This document shows positions 54,158 to 61,346 of a stretch of 64,000 nt of DNA, in pieces. Source of the DNA: Bacillota bacterium. GTDB taxonomy: Bacteria; Bacillota; Sulfobacillia; JAJZYS01; JAJYTV01. The first letter of the stretch is position 1; the number at the start of each line of letters is the position of its first letter. The notes below the pieces were generated by a model. That model worked only from the letters and a program-made list of their open reading frames with translations. It was not told where the DNA came from and did not search any database. A program made the position numbers and the translations under genes. The stretch spans positions 47,821-111,820 of the forward strand of contig JAJYTE010000004.1 of assembly GCA_021793215.1 (NCBI GenBank). Direction: 5' to 3'.

Positions 54158-55146
54158 CCCCGTCCCTCCTGCAGTGCACCTTCCATGCGGCGCACCGCGC
54201 CGCACTGCACGTACTCGCTGGCGACGCGTACTCCGTTGTGCACCGCGAGCGCGCGCGAGCTGCCGTGGCACTTGATCACTGGCCCGCGCACGCCGAAGAG
54301 CGGTGCGCCGCCGTAGGTAGCGTAGTCGAGGGTGCTCGCGACGGCGCGCAGGCGCTGGCGCACGAGCACGCTGCCGAGCTTCGTCTGGAAGCCGCGCGCG
54401 AGTTCCTCGCGCAGCAGTGCGAAGATTCCGATGCCGAGACCCTCGACCGTCTTGAGCAGCACGTTGCCGACGAACCCGTCACAGACGATCACTTGAACGT
54501 CTCCCGACAGGGCCTCGCGCGCCTCGACGTTGCCCGCGAACCGGATCGGCAATTCCTTGAGGAGCGCATAGGCGGCGCGCACGAGGTCGTTGCCCTTCGT
54601 CTCCTCGACGCCGATGTTCAGGAGCGCCACCTGCGGGTTCGGTAGGTGCAGCACGTGCTCCGCGTAGAGGCTGCCGGCCAGCGCGTACTCCACTAGGTCC
54701 TCAGGGCGCGCCTCGACCGACGCTCCAGCGTCCAGCAGCAGCACCGGTCGGTGGGCGAACGTCGGTAGCACGGCCCCTAGCGCCGGCCGGCGCATGATCT
54801 TGCCGAGCCCCAGCAGCGACGCGGTCATCAGGGCACCGGTGTTGCCGGCACTGACGAACGCGTCGCAGCGCCCCTCACTGACCTGGGCGATGCCGACGAC
54901 GATCGAGGAGAGCCGCTTCTGCCGCACGGCCTGCGCGGGCCTTTCATCGGAGCCGATCGCCTCGAGGGCCTCAACGACTGCGTAGTCGGCGCCCGCCGTT
55001 GCCTCGTCCGTCAGGAGCGGAGCGAGAGCGTCCTGGCGCCCGACGAGCGCGATGGGAATGCCGTGCTGGCGCGACGCGTCCAGGGCACCGCGCACGATGT
55101 CCGCTGGCGCGTGGTCCCCGCCCATCGCGTCCACTGCGATCCGCAA
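54154..55146 (-). CDS. plsX: Phosphate acyltransferase PlsX
   Basis: Protein of 330 residues making acyl-phosphate from acyl-ACP for phosphatidic acid synthesis. Signatures: IAVDAMGGDHAPADIVRGAL, FVSAGNTGALMTASL, LLDAGASVEARPEDLVEYA and VICDGFVGNVLLKTVEG. Begins two bases after the fapR stop. Confidence 0.97.
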   Translation of the reverse strand: MRIAVDAMGGDHAPADIVRGALDASRQHGIPIALVGRQDALAPLLTDEATAGADYAVVEALEAIGSDERPAQAVRQKRLSSIVVGIAQVSEGRCDAFVSAGNTGALMTASLLGLGKIMRRPALGAVLPTFAHRPVLLLDAGASVEARPEDLVEYALAGSLYAEHVLHLPNPQVALLNIGVEETKGNDLVRAAYALLKELPIRFAGNVEAREALSGDVQVIVCDGFVGNVLLKTVEGLGIGIFALLREELARGFQTKLGSVLVRQRLRAVASTLDYATYGGAPLFGVRGPVIKCHGSSRALAVHNGVRVASEYVQCGAVRRMEGALQEGRG

Positions 55147-55148
55147 CC

Positions 55149-55697
55149 CTACGCCCCCTCGCCCAGTACCTCGAACTTGCCGCGAAAGACTTCGTCCCCT
55201 CCTGCCCGCACGAGGGCGAGAACGACCTGCCGGCCAAGGCTGCGACGGATCACCTGTGCCTTGGCGATCAACGTCTCTCCGACCTGCACGCCGCGCCGGA
55301 ACTTGACGCGGGCAAGAACGATCTTCGCTCCCTCGATGTCGACGACGGCCAAAGCGAGCGTCTCCGCCTGGGCGTAGAGGAAATGTCCCTGCACCTCGTC
55401 TGTGCCCGAGAACGCGAGCTCGCGGGAGGTGGAGATGCGGCTGATCGCCTGCTCCCCTGGCTCAAGGTCGACGAGTTCGCCGAAGACCTGGTGCGCCGTC
55501 AGGAGGCGCGCCGAGCCGTACGCGCGCTCTGCCACGTCGAGCGCCCGCACCCGCATCTCCGGGATCCCTAGCGCCAGACGGTCGAGCCGGATCGTCTGGA
55601 CACTGACGGATAGTTTGCTGGCAAGGTCCCGGTCGGTCACGAACGGATCGGCGAGCAGTGCCTCGTGCACCTGCGAGCGGCGATGTTTTCGATCCAC
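55149..55697 (-). CDS. fapR: Fatty acid and phospholipid synthesis repressor FapR
   Basis: Protein of 182 residues. An N-terminal DeoR-like helix-turn-helix (about 1-50; RDLASKLSVSVQTIRLDRLALGIPEMR) joins a hot-dog fold domain (about 70-182) that binds malonyl-CoA, the inducer. The operon fapR-plsX-fabD-fabG-acpP matches B. subtilis. A FapR-type operator overlaps its promoter, so it represses its own operon when malonyl-CoA is low. Confidence 0.95.
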   Translation of the reverse strand: MDRKHRRSQVHEALLADPFVTDRDLASKLSVSVQTIRLDRLALGIPEMRVRALDVAERAYGSARLLTAHQVFGELVDLEPGEQAISRISTSRELAFSGTDEVQGHFLYAQAETLALAVVDIEGAKIVLARVKFRRGVQVGETLIAKAQVIRRSLGRQVVLALVRAGGDEVFRGKFEVLGEGA

Positions 55698-55718
55698 GTC
55701 GGCCCTTCCTACCTAGTA

Positions 55719-55735
55719 TTAGCACCTAGTATAGC
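55719..55735. promoter_or_regulatory. FapR operator
   Basis: TTAGCACCTAGTATAGC matches the described FapR consensus TTAGTACCTnnTACTAA at most positions, and an adjacent ACCTAGTATTAG repeats the core. It covers the -10 box, so FapR binding would block polymerase. Confidence 0.75.
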
Positions 55736-55757
55736 AAGGGGCTGTCTACGGTGGCAA
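55728..55757 (-). promoter_or_regulatory. Sigma-A promoter of the fapR operon
   Basis: TTGCCA, 18 bases, TATACT, 30 bases upstream of the fapR ATG, overlapped by the FapR box. Confidence 0.75.
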
Positions 55758-55779
55758 CAGGACCATCATCGCCGAAGGA

Positions 55780-55816
55780 CAGTAGAGGACCCCGGCTCCG
55801 CCGGGGTCCTCTACTG
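55780..55816 (-). terminator. Terminator after rpmF
   Basis: Perfect 16-base arms beginning CAGTAGAGGACC with a 5-base loop, ten bases after the rpmF stop, then TCCTTC. It isolates yceD-rpmF from the fapR operon. Confidence 0.8.
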
Positions 55817-55825
55817 GTGCAAATC

Positions 55826-56002
55826 TCAGTCCACGTGGACGGCCTCGCGCCCGTCGTAGTACCCGCAGTTCTGGCAGGCGTGGTGCGGTACCCGAAGCTT
55901 TTTGCATTGGGGGCACGGGGTCAAGGTCAGGGGCGAAAGCTTCCAGTTGGCGCGGCGCGAGTCGCGCCGGGCCTTGGAGTGCCTACGCTTGGGGACGGCC
56001 AT
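55826..56002 (-). CDS. rpmF: Large ribosomal subunit protein L32 (bL32)
   Basis: Protein of 58 residues beginning MAVPKRRHSKARRDSRRANW, with a four-Cys zinc site (CPQC near 31 and CQNC near 43) and GYYDGREAVHVD at the end. The ATG follows the yceD stop with no gap (TAGATG), so translation is probably coupled. The zinc-binding form of L32 is present, not the Cys-free one. Confidence 0.97.
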   Translation of the reverse strand: MAVPKRRHSKARRDSRRANWKLSPLTLTPCPQCKKLRVPHHACQNCGYYDGREAVHVD

Positions 56003-56500
56003 CTACGATCGCTTCTCCTCTCCGGACCCAAGAAACTCTTTGAGCCGCTCCAGCCGCGGGTCGATCTCGTCATCGCGACACTCGCAAGGACCCTCGTTCA
56101 AGTCCTTTCCGCAGGTCGGGCAGATCCCTTTGCAGTCCTGGCGGCACAGCACGCGCAACGGCTCCTCCAGCAGGACGGCTTCGCTGACCAGCGGTTCGAC
56201 ATCGAGCGTGTCCTCGACGACGGAGGGCCACGGACCCGTCAGCGCGTACGTCTCCTCGACGCGCGCGTCTACCGGCAGCGTCACCGGCGCGAGGCACCGC
56301 GCGCATTCCCGCTGCGCTGTCCCTTCGACTCCGATCGCAGCTTCAATCCCCTGCGCCCCGAGGTTCGTCAACGTTCCGAAAACCTGCAGGTCGCCCGCAA
56401 GCCCGAGTTGCGGCAGATCCGCCGGCGTGACGCGAAGGTTGATCTCTTCCTGGGCCCCGACATCGTGGCGCCTGAGTGCGCCGACACTTACGCCGAGCAT
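56003..56500 (-). CDS. yceD: DUF177/YceD family protein (YlbN)
   Basis: Protein of 165 residues with the family's CARCLAP motif near 67 and a second Cys cluster (CRQDCKGICPTCGKDLN near 118-134), probably zinc-binding. It is almost always encoded before rpmF and is linked to 23S rRNA or large subunit maturation. The ATG at 56500 has GAGGTG five bases ahead and a strong promoter about 20 bases further up. Confidence 0.93.
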   Translation of the reverse strand: MLGVSVGALRRHDVGAQEEINLRVTPADLPQLGLAGDLQVFGTLTNLGAQGIEAAIGVEGTAQRECARCLAPVTLPVDARVEETYALTGPWPSVVEDTLDVEPLVSEAVLLEEPLRVLCRQDCKGICPTCGKDLNEGPCECRDDEIDPRLERLKEFLGSGEEKRS

Positions 56501-56521
56501 GGCACCACCTCGACTCCGCCT

Positions 56522-56550
56522 AGTATACGGTTCGCCCCGGAGAGCGTCAA
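56522..56550 (-). promoter_or_regulatory. Sigma-A promoter of yceD-rpmF
   Basis: TTGACG, 17 bases, TATACT. The -35 box overlaps the last codons of the repeat-protein gene. Strong match, suited to a ribosomal protein. Confidence 0.8.
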
Positions 56551-57461
56551 CTTGAGCCGCCCGCGGTTCCCCCGAGCACCAGTTGCATCCGGCGCGCGAG
56601 CTCCTGACTCTCCTGGATGACCTGGCGCAACCGCTGCAGGTTCTGCGTTAGCTCCTGGCTGAACTCCGCCTGCGCCTGCGCGATGAGTTCGGCTTGCGAT
56701 TGGGCGTCCATCACCGTACCCGCGTGGCGGTGGGCGCGCTTCGCGAGTTTACGCAGCGTAGAGCCTGTCGAGCCAGAGGACTGGTCGCCTTGGCTCTGGC
56801 TGCTCTGGCTCTGGTCGCCTTGGCTCTGCCCGCTCTGGCTCTGCTGGCCTTGGCTCTGCCCGCTCTGGCTCTGCTGGCCTTGGCTCTGCCCGCTCTGGCT
56901 CTGCTGGCCTTGGCTCTGCCCGCTCTGGCTCTGCTGGCCTGATGAGCTGGTCTGCTGCGAGGACTGTTGCCCACTCGACGCCTGGCTCTGGCTTTGCATT
57001 GCGGCCAAGTTCTCCCGCAGCAGCTTGGCGAGTTCCTGACTGATCTGACTTTGCCCCGAACCACCGCCCGAGGATGATCCCTGGCTCTGTCCAGAGCCTG
57101 CTCCCGAGGACCCCTGGCTCTGGTCCTGGCTTTGGCTCGGGCCGGATGAGCCCCCGCTCTGGCCAGAACTGCTGCCCGACTGTTGACTTTGTCCCGAGTT
57201 GCCGCCCTGGCTTTGCCCCTGGGCTTGCCGGACAGACTGCGAGAGGGCCTGCGAGAGAGCCTGCAGGACCACGGCCACTTCCTGCTGAGACGGCGCCGAC
57301 TGGGGACTGGACCCTCCCTGCCCGGACTGGCCCTGGCCGCCTTGGGATTGGCCCCCCGAGCCCGAGTGCTGCGCAGCCGCTTGACCTGAGGGCCCGGACA
57401 GCAGACGCTGCAGTTCCTGCTGCACGATCGATTGCACGCTCTGTGGTGTCATCTCTGACAT
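56547..57461 (-). CDS. Gln/Ser/Gly-rich low-complexity repeat protein, function unknown
   Basis: Protein of 304 residues. A short N-terminal helix (SVQSIVQQELQRLLSG) and a helical C-terminus (about 215-300: LRKLAKRAHRHAG, then AELIAQAQAEFSQELTQNLQRLRQVIQESQELARRM in part) enclose about 170 residues built of Gln, Ser and Gly, with four exact 10-residue repeats of the type QSQSGQSQGQ. No signal peptide or membrane helix. The middle is surely disordered, of the kind seen in phase-separating or coat-associated proteins. It occupies the place of ylbM in B. subtilis. AGGAGGTG lies about 10 bases before the ATG. Confidence 0.75.
   Translation of the reverse strand: MSEMTPQSVQSIVQQELQRLLSGPSGQAAAQHSGSGGQSQGGQGQSGQGGSSPQSAPSQQEVAVVLQALSQALSQSVRQAQGQSQGGNSGQSQQSGSSSGQSGGSSGPSQSQDQSQGSSGAGSGQSQGSSSGGGSGQSQISQELAKLLRENLAAMQSQSQASSGQQSSQQTSSSGQQSQSGQSQGQQSQSGQSQGQQSQSGQSQGQQSQSGQSQGDQSQSSQSQGDQSSGSTGSTLRKLAKRAHRHAGTVMDAQSQAELIAQAQAEFSQELTQNLQRLRQVIQESQELARRMQLVLGGTAGGSS
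56791..56940. repeat. 30-bp tandem repeat inside the Gln/Ser/Gly-rich gene
   Basis: Four exact copies (56821-56850, 56851-56880, 56881-56910, 56911-56940) each starting TGGCTCTGCCCGCTC, with one diverged copy at 56791-56820. In frame (10 codons), so copy number can change without breaking the gene. Confidence 0.95.
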
Positions 57462-57498
57462 CGGCGTCCCCCACCTCCTGGGTCGGCGCCGACAACGG

Positions 57499-58515
57499 CT
57501 AGTGGCGTTGAAGCGCTGCCATCGCCTGCGCCAGTGTTCCCACAGGTATGATGCGCAGTTTTCCCGCGATGCCGACTGCCTTCGCTTCCTGGACGGCGTC
57601 CGAGTAGTCGCCCTTCGGCACGATGAAGATCTTGGCTCCAGCGTCGTAGACGGTGAGGACCTTCTCCTTGATCCCTCCGATCGCGCCGACGTTGCCGCTC
57701 GCGTCGATCGTCCCTGTGCCCGCGACGGTGAGCCCCTTGGTGAGGTCAAGCTGCGGCTTCAGGTGGTCGATGATCGAGAGGCTGAACATCATGCCCGCCG
57801 AGGGTCCGGAGATGTCCCCCGTGCGGATCTTGATATTCACGGGGATGTCGTAGTTCGGCTTGTAGGTGAAGATCTCCACTCCGAGCTCCGCGTGGTTCTT
57901 CGTCGCCGTGCTCTTGATCGTCCCAACCTGCAGCGAGGTGGTCTGCTTCTGGCGCAGCACCCTGAGCGTCAGCGTCTGGCCAGGCGTGACGTGGCCCATG
58001 TAGTTGAGCAGGCTCTGCGCCGTGGTCACACGCGTGCCGTCGACCGACTCGATCACGTCGCCGGCCTTCAAGTGGCCGGCGGCCGGCGTATGCTTCACCA
58101 CCTGGTACACGTAAACGCCCTGGCCGATCTCCGTCGCCTTGTACCCGAGTTGGCGCAGCGCCGCCACCTTCGCGTCGAGGTGGCTCTGGGTCATCAGTTC
58201 CATGTTGGCCTGCTGGTACTGCTGCTCGTTGCCCGTCGGACCCAGCAGTTCCTGGGCGGGTACGACTTCTCCGTACGGGGTGTACTTGCCCACGAGATAG
58301 TAGAAAAGGTTTGCGGGCTCCACATCCACCGCCACCATCAGCATCTTGCCACGGGGCAGCTTACTCGCTGCGCTAGGCACGCTGACGATGCGGTTCAGGT
58401 TCTCGGTGATACCCGGCAGGATCACGTAGTCGCTCGTTGGCGTCCACCAGAGCACGGCGGCCGCGATCACCAGCACCGCGAGAACGCCGAGTACCCACCG
58501 CACCCATCTAACCAC
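57499..58515 (-). CDS. ylbL: YlbL family PDZ-Lon-type membrane-anchored serine protease
   Basis: Protein of 338 residues: one N-terminal membrane helix (about 5-28), a PDZ domain (about 115-195; AGDVIESVDGTRVTTAQSL) and a C-terminal Lon-type protease domain with the catalytic Ser in SGPSAGMMFSLSI and Lys in IGGIKEKVL. The GTG at 58515, behind GGGAGG, overlaps the ylbK stop. In the conserved rsmD-coaD-ylbK-ylbL order. Extracytoplasmic protease; B. subtilis YlbL is linked to turnover of a division inhibitor. Confidence 0.93.
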   Translation of the reverse strand: MVRWVRWVLGVLAVLVIAAAVLWWTPTSDYVILPGITENLNRIVSVPSAASKLPRGKMLMVAVDVEPANLFYYLVGKYTPYGEVVPAQELLGPTGNEQQYQQANMELMTQSHLDAKVAALRQLGYKATEIGQGVYVYQVVKHTPAAGHLKAGDVIESVDGTRVTTAQSLLNYMGHVTPGQTLTLRVLRQKQTTSLQVGTIKSTATKNHAELGVEIFTYKPNYDIPVNIKIRTGDISGPSAGMMFSLSIIDHLKPQLDLTKGLTVAGTGTIDASGNVGAIGGIKEKVLTVYDAGAKIFIVPKGDYSDAVQEAKAVGIAGKLRIIPVGTLAQAMAALQRH

Positions 58516-59299
58516 GCCACGCCACCTCCCGGGAGAAGAGCCTGCGGATCTCGTCGATCCGCGCCAGGGCGGCACTGCGGCCCGCCTCGATCAGGGCTGC
58601 CGCCTGCCCCGGCCCGGTGCCCTCCGGCGCCACGGGCTCGACGAGCACATCCGCCGTCACCGCGCGCTCGGCGGCGAGTGCTCGCTGCATGATGCTGAAC
58701 GACTGGTTGATCACGTCAAAGAGGTGCCGAACCGGCACGCGTTGCCCGTCGGGGGTGCCGCCGAGTGCGACGGCCAACACGCGGTCGGCGCCAAGCGCAC
58801 GCGCCGTGTCGACCGGAACCCGTTCTAGCAGCGCACCGTCGACGAGTAGGCTCTCGCCAACGCGAACCGGGCTGAAGATGCCTGGCACGGCGCCCGAGGC
58901 GTGGGCCGCAACCGCCGCAGGCCCGCGTGTGAAGATGACCTTGCGGCTACGCTCGATGTCGGTGGCTACCACCGCGAGCGGCGGCTCGAGGTCCTCGAGC
59001 CTGCGGTCCCGCGTCAGGAGCCGCAGCACGCCCTCGAGCCTCTGTCCGCTCACGACGCCCATGCGGGTCATCGTCACGTCGAGCCAATGGCTGCGGCGGA
59101 GGTGCGTCGCGAGGGACTCCAGTTGGCGCGACGAGAGACCTGCGCCGTACAGCGCCCCGATCACTGCGCCGATCGAGCAGCCGACCACGAAATCTGGCAG
59201 CAGGGCATTCTCCTCCAGCACCTGGAGAACTCCGATGTGAGCGTAGCCGTAGACTCCCCCCGCGCCCAGCGCCAGGGCGACCTTTGGTCTCTTTGCCAT
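58508..59299 (-). CDS. ylbK: Patatin-like phospholipase/esterase (YlbK/RssA family)
   Basis: Protein of 263 residues. The oxyanion motif is GAGGVYGYAHIGVL near 11-24, the nucleophile Ser is in GCSIGAVIG near 40, and the catalytic Asp in VDGALLERVP near 155. Cytosolic Ser-Asp hydrolase acting on acyl lipids; substrate unknown. The ATG at 59299 matches homologs; an upstream in-frame ATG does not. Confidence 0.92.
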   Translation of the reverse strand: MAKRPKVALALGAGGVYGYAHIGVLQVLEENALLPDFVVGCSIGAVIGALYGAGLSSRQLESLATHLRRSHWLDVTMTRMGVVSGQRLEGVLRLLTRDRRLEDLEPPLAVVATDIERSRKVIFTRGPAAVAAHASGAVPGIFSPVRVGESLLVDGALLERVPVDTARALGADRVLAVALGGTPDGQRVPVRHLFDVINQSFSIMQRALAAERAVTADVLVEPVAPEGTGPGQAAALIEAGRSAALARIDEIRRLFSREVAWRG

Positions 59300-59392
59300 C
59301 AGATCTGACCGCCTCGGCGACGGTGCAGTCCCTCCCCTCGGCAGGGGGCCACCATCATTGCGCATCCTATCCTTCAGCCAACGCTCAAAGAT

Positions 59393-59878
59393 CTATCCCC
59401 GGTTCGCGGAGAGTCGGCGAAGCGCCTGCGCGACCGCCGGGGTGACGAAATCGTCGAGCGGCGCGTCGAACTGCGCGAGCTGCTTCACAAGCGAAGAGCT
59501 GATGTAGGCGAAGCGGCTCTTCGTGAGCAGGAAGAAGGTCTCCACGCCCGGCTCGAGGTGTCGGTTCATCATCGCGGTCTGCACCTCGTAGTCGAAGTCC
59601 AGCACAGCGCGCAGGCCGCGCAGGATGACCTGCGCTCCCTGGCGCTTCGCGCACTCGACGGTGAGACCGCCGAAGCGCAGCACATCGACGTTGGGGATCT
59701 CGCGCAGGCCGTCCTTCAGCAGCTCAACGCGCTCCACAGCGCTGAACGCAGGCGTCTTCGAAGGGTTCTCAAGTACCGCCACCGTCACCCGGTCGAAGAT
59801 GCGGCTGGCACGCTGCACGACATCCAAGTGCCCGCGGTGCACCGGGTCGAAGCTGCCGGGGTAGAGTGCGTGCGACAA
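59393..59878 (-). CDS. coaD: Phosphopantetheine adenylyltransferase
   Basis: Protein of 161 residues, the penultimate step of coenzyme A synthesis. The nucleotidyltransferase motif is YPGSFDPVHRGHLDVV near 6-21, with ILRGLRAVLDFDYE and the ISSSLVKQLA motif. The start is TTG, three bases after the rsmD stop. Neighbouring rsmD, as in Bacillus. Confidence 0.96.
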   Translation of the reverse strand: MSHALYPGSFDPVHRGHLDVVQRASRIFDRVTVAVLENPSKTPAFSAVERVELLKDGLREIPNVDVLRFGGLTVECAKRQGAQVILRGLRAVLDFDYEVQTAMMNRHLEPGVETFFLLTKSRFAYISSSLVKQLAQFDAPLDDFVTPAVAQALRRLSANRG

Positions 59879-59881
59879 CTG

Positions 59882-60427
59882 CTAACCGCCGTCCCTTCGC
59901 AGGATGCTGACCGAGGTCTGTCCATACTTGACCACTCGCAGCGACTCGAAGCCCGGACGCGGGCCGACCGGCAGGCGGGACGCGTGTTCGCAGACGGCGA
60001 GGCCGTCTCGCGCAAGGAGCGCGCGAAGTCCGTCGAGCAGCGCATCCCACGGTGCCTCGGCGTACGGCGGGTCGATGAGCGCCAAGTCGTACGGCGCGTC
60101 GCCCTCGAGTGCGGCGAGGCCCCCCGGCAGGCGCAGGCGGCGCACGTCGGCTGCGCCGCCCAGTCGAGTGCGCTCCAGGTTCTCGCGCAGCACCCGCAGC
60201 GCCCGTTCCTCAGCGTCGACGAACTGGCACGACAGGGCACCGCGGCTGAGCGCCTCGATGCCGAGCGCCCCCGTTCCGGCGTACAAGTCGAGGACCCGGG
60301 CACCAGTGAGGCGCGGCGCCAGGATCGCGAAGAGCGACTCCCGCACGCGGTCAAGCGTCGGACGCGTCGCGACTCCGGGAACGGTGGTGAGAGTGAGCCC
60401 CCCGGCCGTTCCCGCGATCACGCGCAC
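59882..60427 (-). CDS. rsmD: 16S rRNA (guanine966-N2)-methyltransferase RsmD
   Basis: Protein of 181 residues. The start MRVIAGTAGG is typical; SAM-binding LDLYAGTGALGIEALSRG near 47-64 and catalytic DPPYAE near 120. The GTG at 60427 has GAGGTG six bases ahead. First gene of the ylb cluster, just downstream of a consensus -10 box. Confidence 0.94.
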   Translation of the reverse strand: MRVIAGTAGGLTLTTVPGVATRPTLDRVRESLFAILAPRLTGARVLDLYAGTGALGIEALSRGALSCQFVDAEERALRVLRENLERTRLGGAADVRRLRLPGGLAALEGDAPYDLALIDPPYAEAPWDALLDGLRALLARDGLAVCEHASRLPVGPRPGFESLRVVKYGQTSVSILRRDGG

Positions 60428-60446
60428 CCGCTCCACCTCATGGCGG

Positions 60447-60452
60447 ATTATA
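60447..60452 (-). promoter_or_regulatory. Extended -10 promoter of rsmD-coaD
   Basis: A perfect TATAAT with TGG before it, 20 bases upstream of the rsmD GTG. No clear -35 box. Confidence 0.6.
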
Positions 60453-60461
60453 CCACAGGCC

Positions 60462-61286
60462 CTAGATCGCGCCGTCCTTGTCCGCCTCGGGCAGGACGTA
60501 GCGGAGCGTGTCGGCGCGCAGCCCACGCCGCAGCGCCTCAAGCGCCAGGATCTCCTGCGGTGGCACGTTGCCGAGGCTGACGTTGCTGCCGAAGCGGCGA
60601 ATCAGCTCCTGCTGCTGCGACTTGAGCGGCGCCTCCCAGATCAGGCGGTGGATGTCTCCCGCCGCGCGCACCATCTTGAGCAGTTCCTCCTCGGCCACCT
60701 CGCCGTCCGCGTCGTAGATGCCGACTCCTTTGCCGCTCTCTCGTCCCTCCACGATGATCCGCTCCGCACCCGCGGCGATGTCCTCGACGATCGTCCGATG
60801 GACCTGCAGCGCACTGAGGCGCTGCGCGGGGTCCTTGCGTCCCACCTCTGTCAGCACCGTGAGCCCGCGTGCGCGCGCGAGGCGGATCGCCTTGCTGCGT
60901 TCCGCGAGCGTAAGATCGATGGTACCGTCGCTGACCTCGATCGCGTCGAACCCAAGGTCTACCGCCCGATCGACGAACGCCTCGAGCTGTCCCTGCAGGT
61001 GGGCGATCTCAAGGAACGTGCCGCCGGGGTAGCACGAGACGCCCGCCGAAACGACCGCCTGGATCTTGCGGCGTAGGACTTCCGTGGGGTAGACCGACGA
61101 CGTGCCGAACGGAAGCTTCCAGAAATCGATGTGGGACGCCGCGATCTCCAAGAGCCCCTGCGTCTCGCCGACGCCCATGCCCTTGTCGATCACCATCGTC
61201 AGCCCTTCGCGCCGCGGCTTCTGCGTCCGCTCACCGAGCGGATCGGCGACAATGCCGCGGAATGCGCCTTCCTGCGCCGCCACCAC
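60462..61286 (-). CDS. Phosphosulfolactate synthase (ComA/YitD family)
   Basis: Protein of 274 residues, TIM-barrel. Conserved parts: KGMGVGETQGLLE near 35, DFWKLPFGTSSVYP near 54, YPGGTFLEIA near 87, IEVSDGTIDL near 117, VLTEVGRKDP near 145 and IIVEGRESGKGVG near 178. It adds sulfite to phosphoenolpyruvate. In methanogens this starts coenzyme M synthesis; in Bacillus it leads to sulfolactate, a major spore solute, which is the likelier role here. GTG start behind GGAGGGGG. The gene ends 10 bases before the rsmD promoter. Confidence 0.88.
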   Translation of the reverse strand: MVAAQEGAFRGIVADPLGERTQKPRREGLTMVIDKGMGVGETQGLLEIAASHIDFWKLPFGTSSVYPTEVLRRKIQAVVSAGVSCYPGGTFLEIAHLQGQLEAFVDRAVDLGFDAIEVSDGTIDLTLAERSKAIRLARARGLTVLTEVGRKDPAQRLSALQVHRTIVEDIAAGAERIIVEGRESGKGVGIYDADGEVAEEELLKMVRAAGDIHRLIWEAPLKSQQQELIRRFGSNVSLGNVPPQEILALEALRRGLRADTLRYVLPEADKDGAI

Positions 61287-61346
61287 CGCACCCCCTCCTT
61301 CACGCTCGCCAGCGTATGAGGCGGTGCACCGGGAGGTTCTGGCGCG

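Noticed and set aside
56791..56940. CRISPR array (regular 30-bp repeats)
   Set aside because: Repeats are directly adjacent without spacers and encode in-frame QSG repeats; no cas genes nearby.
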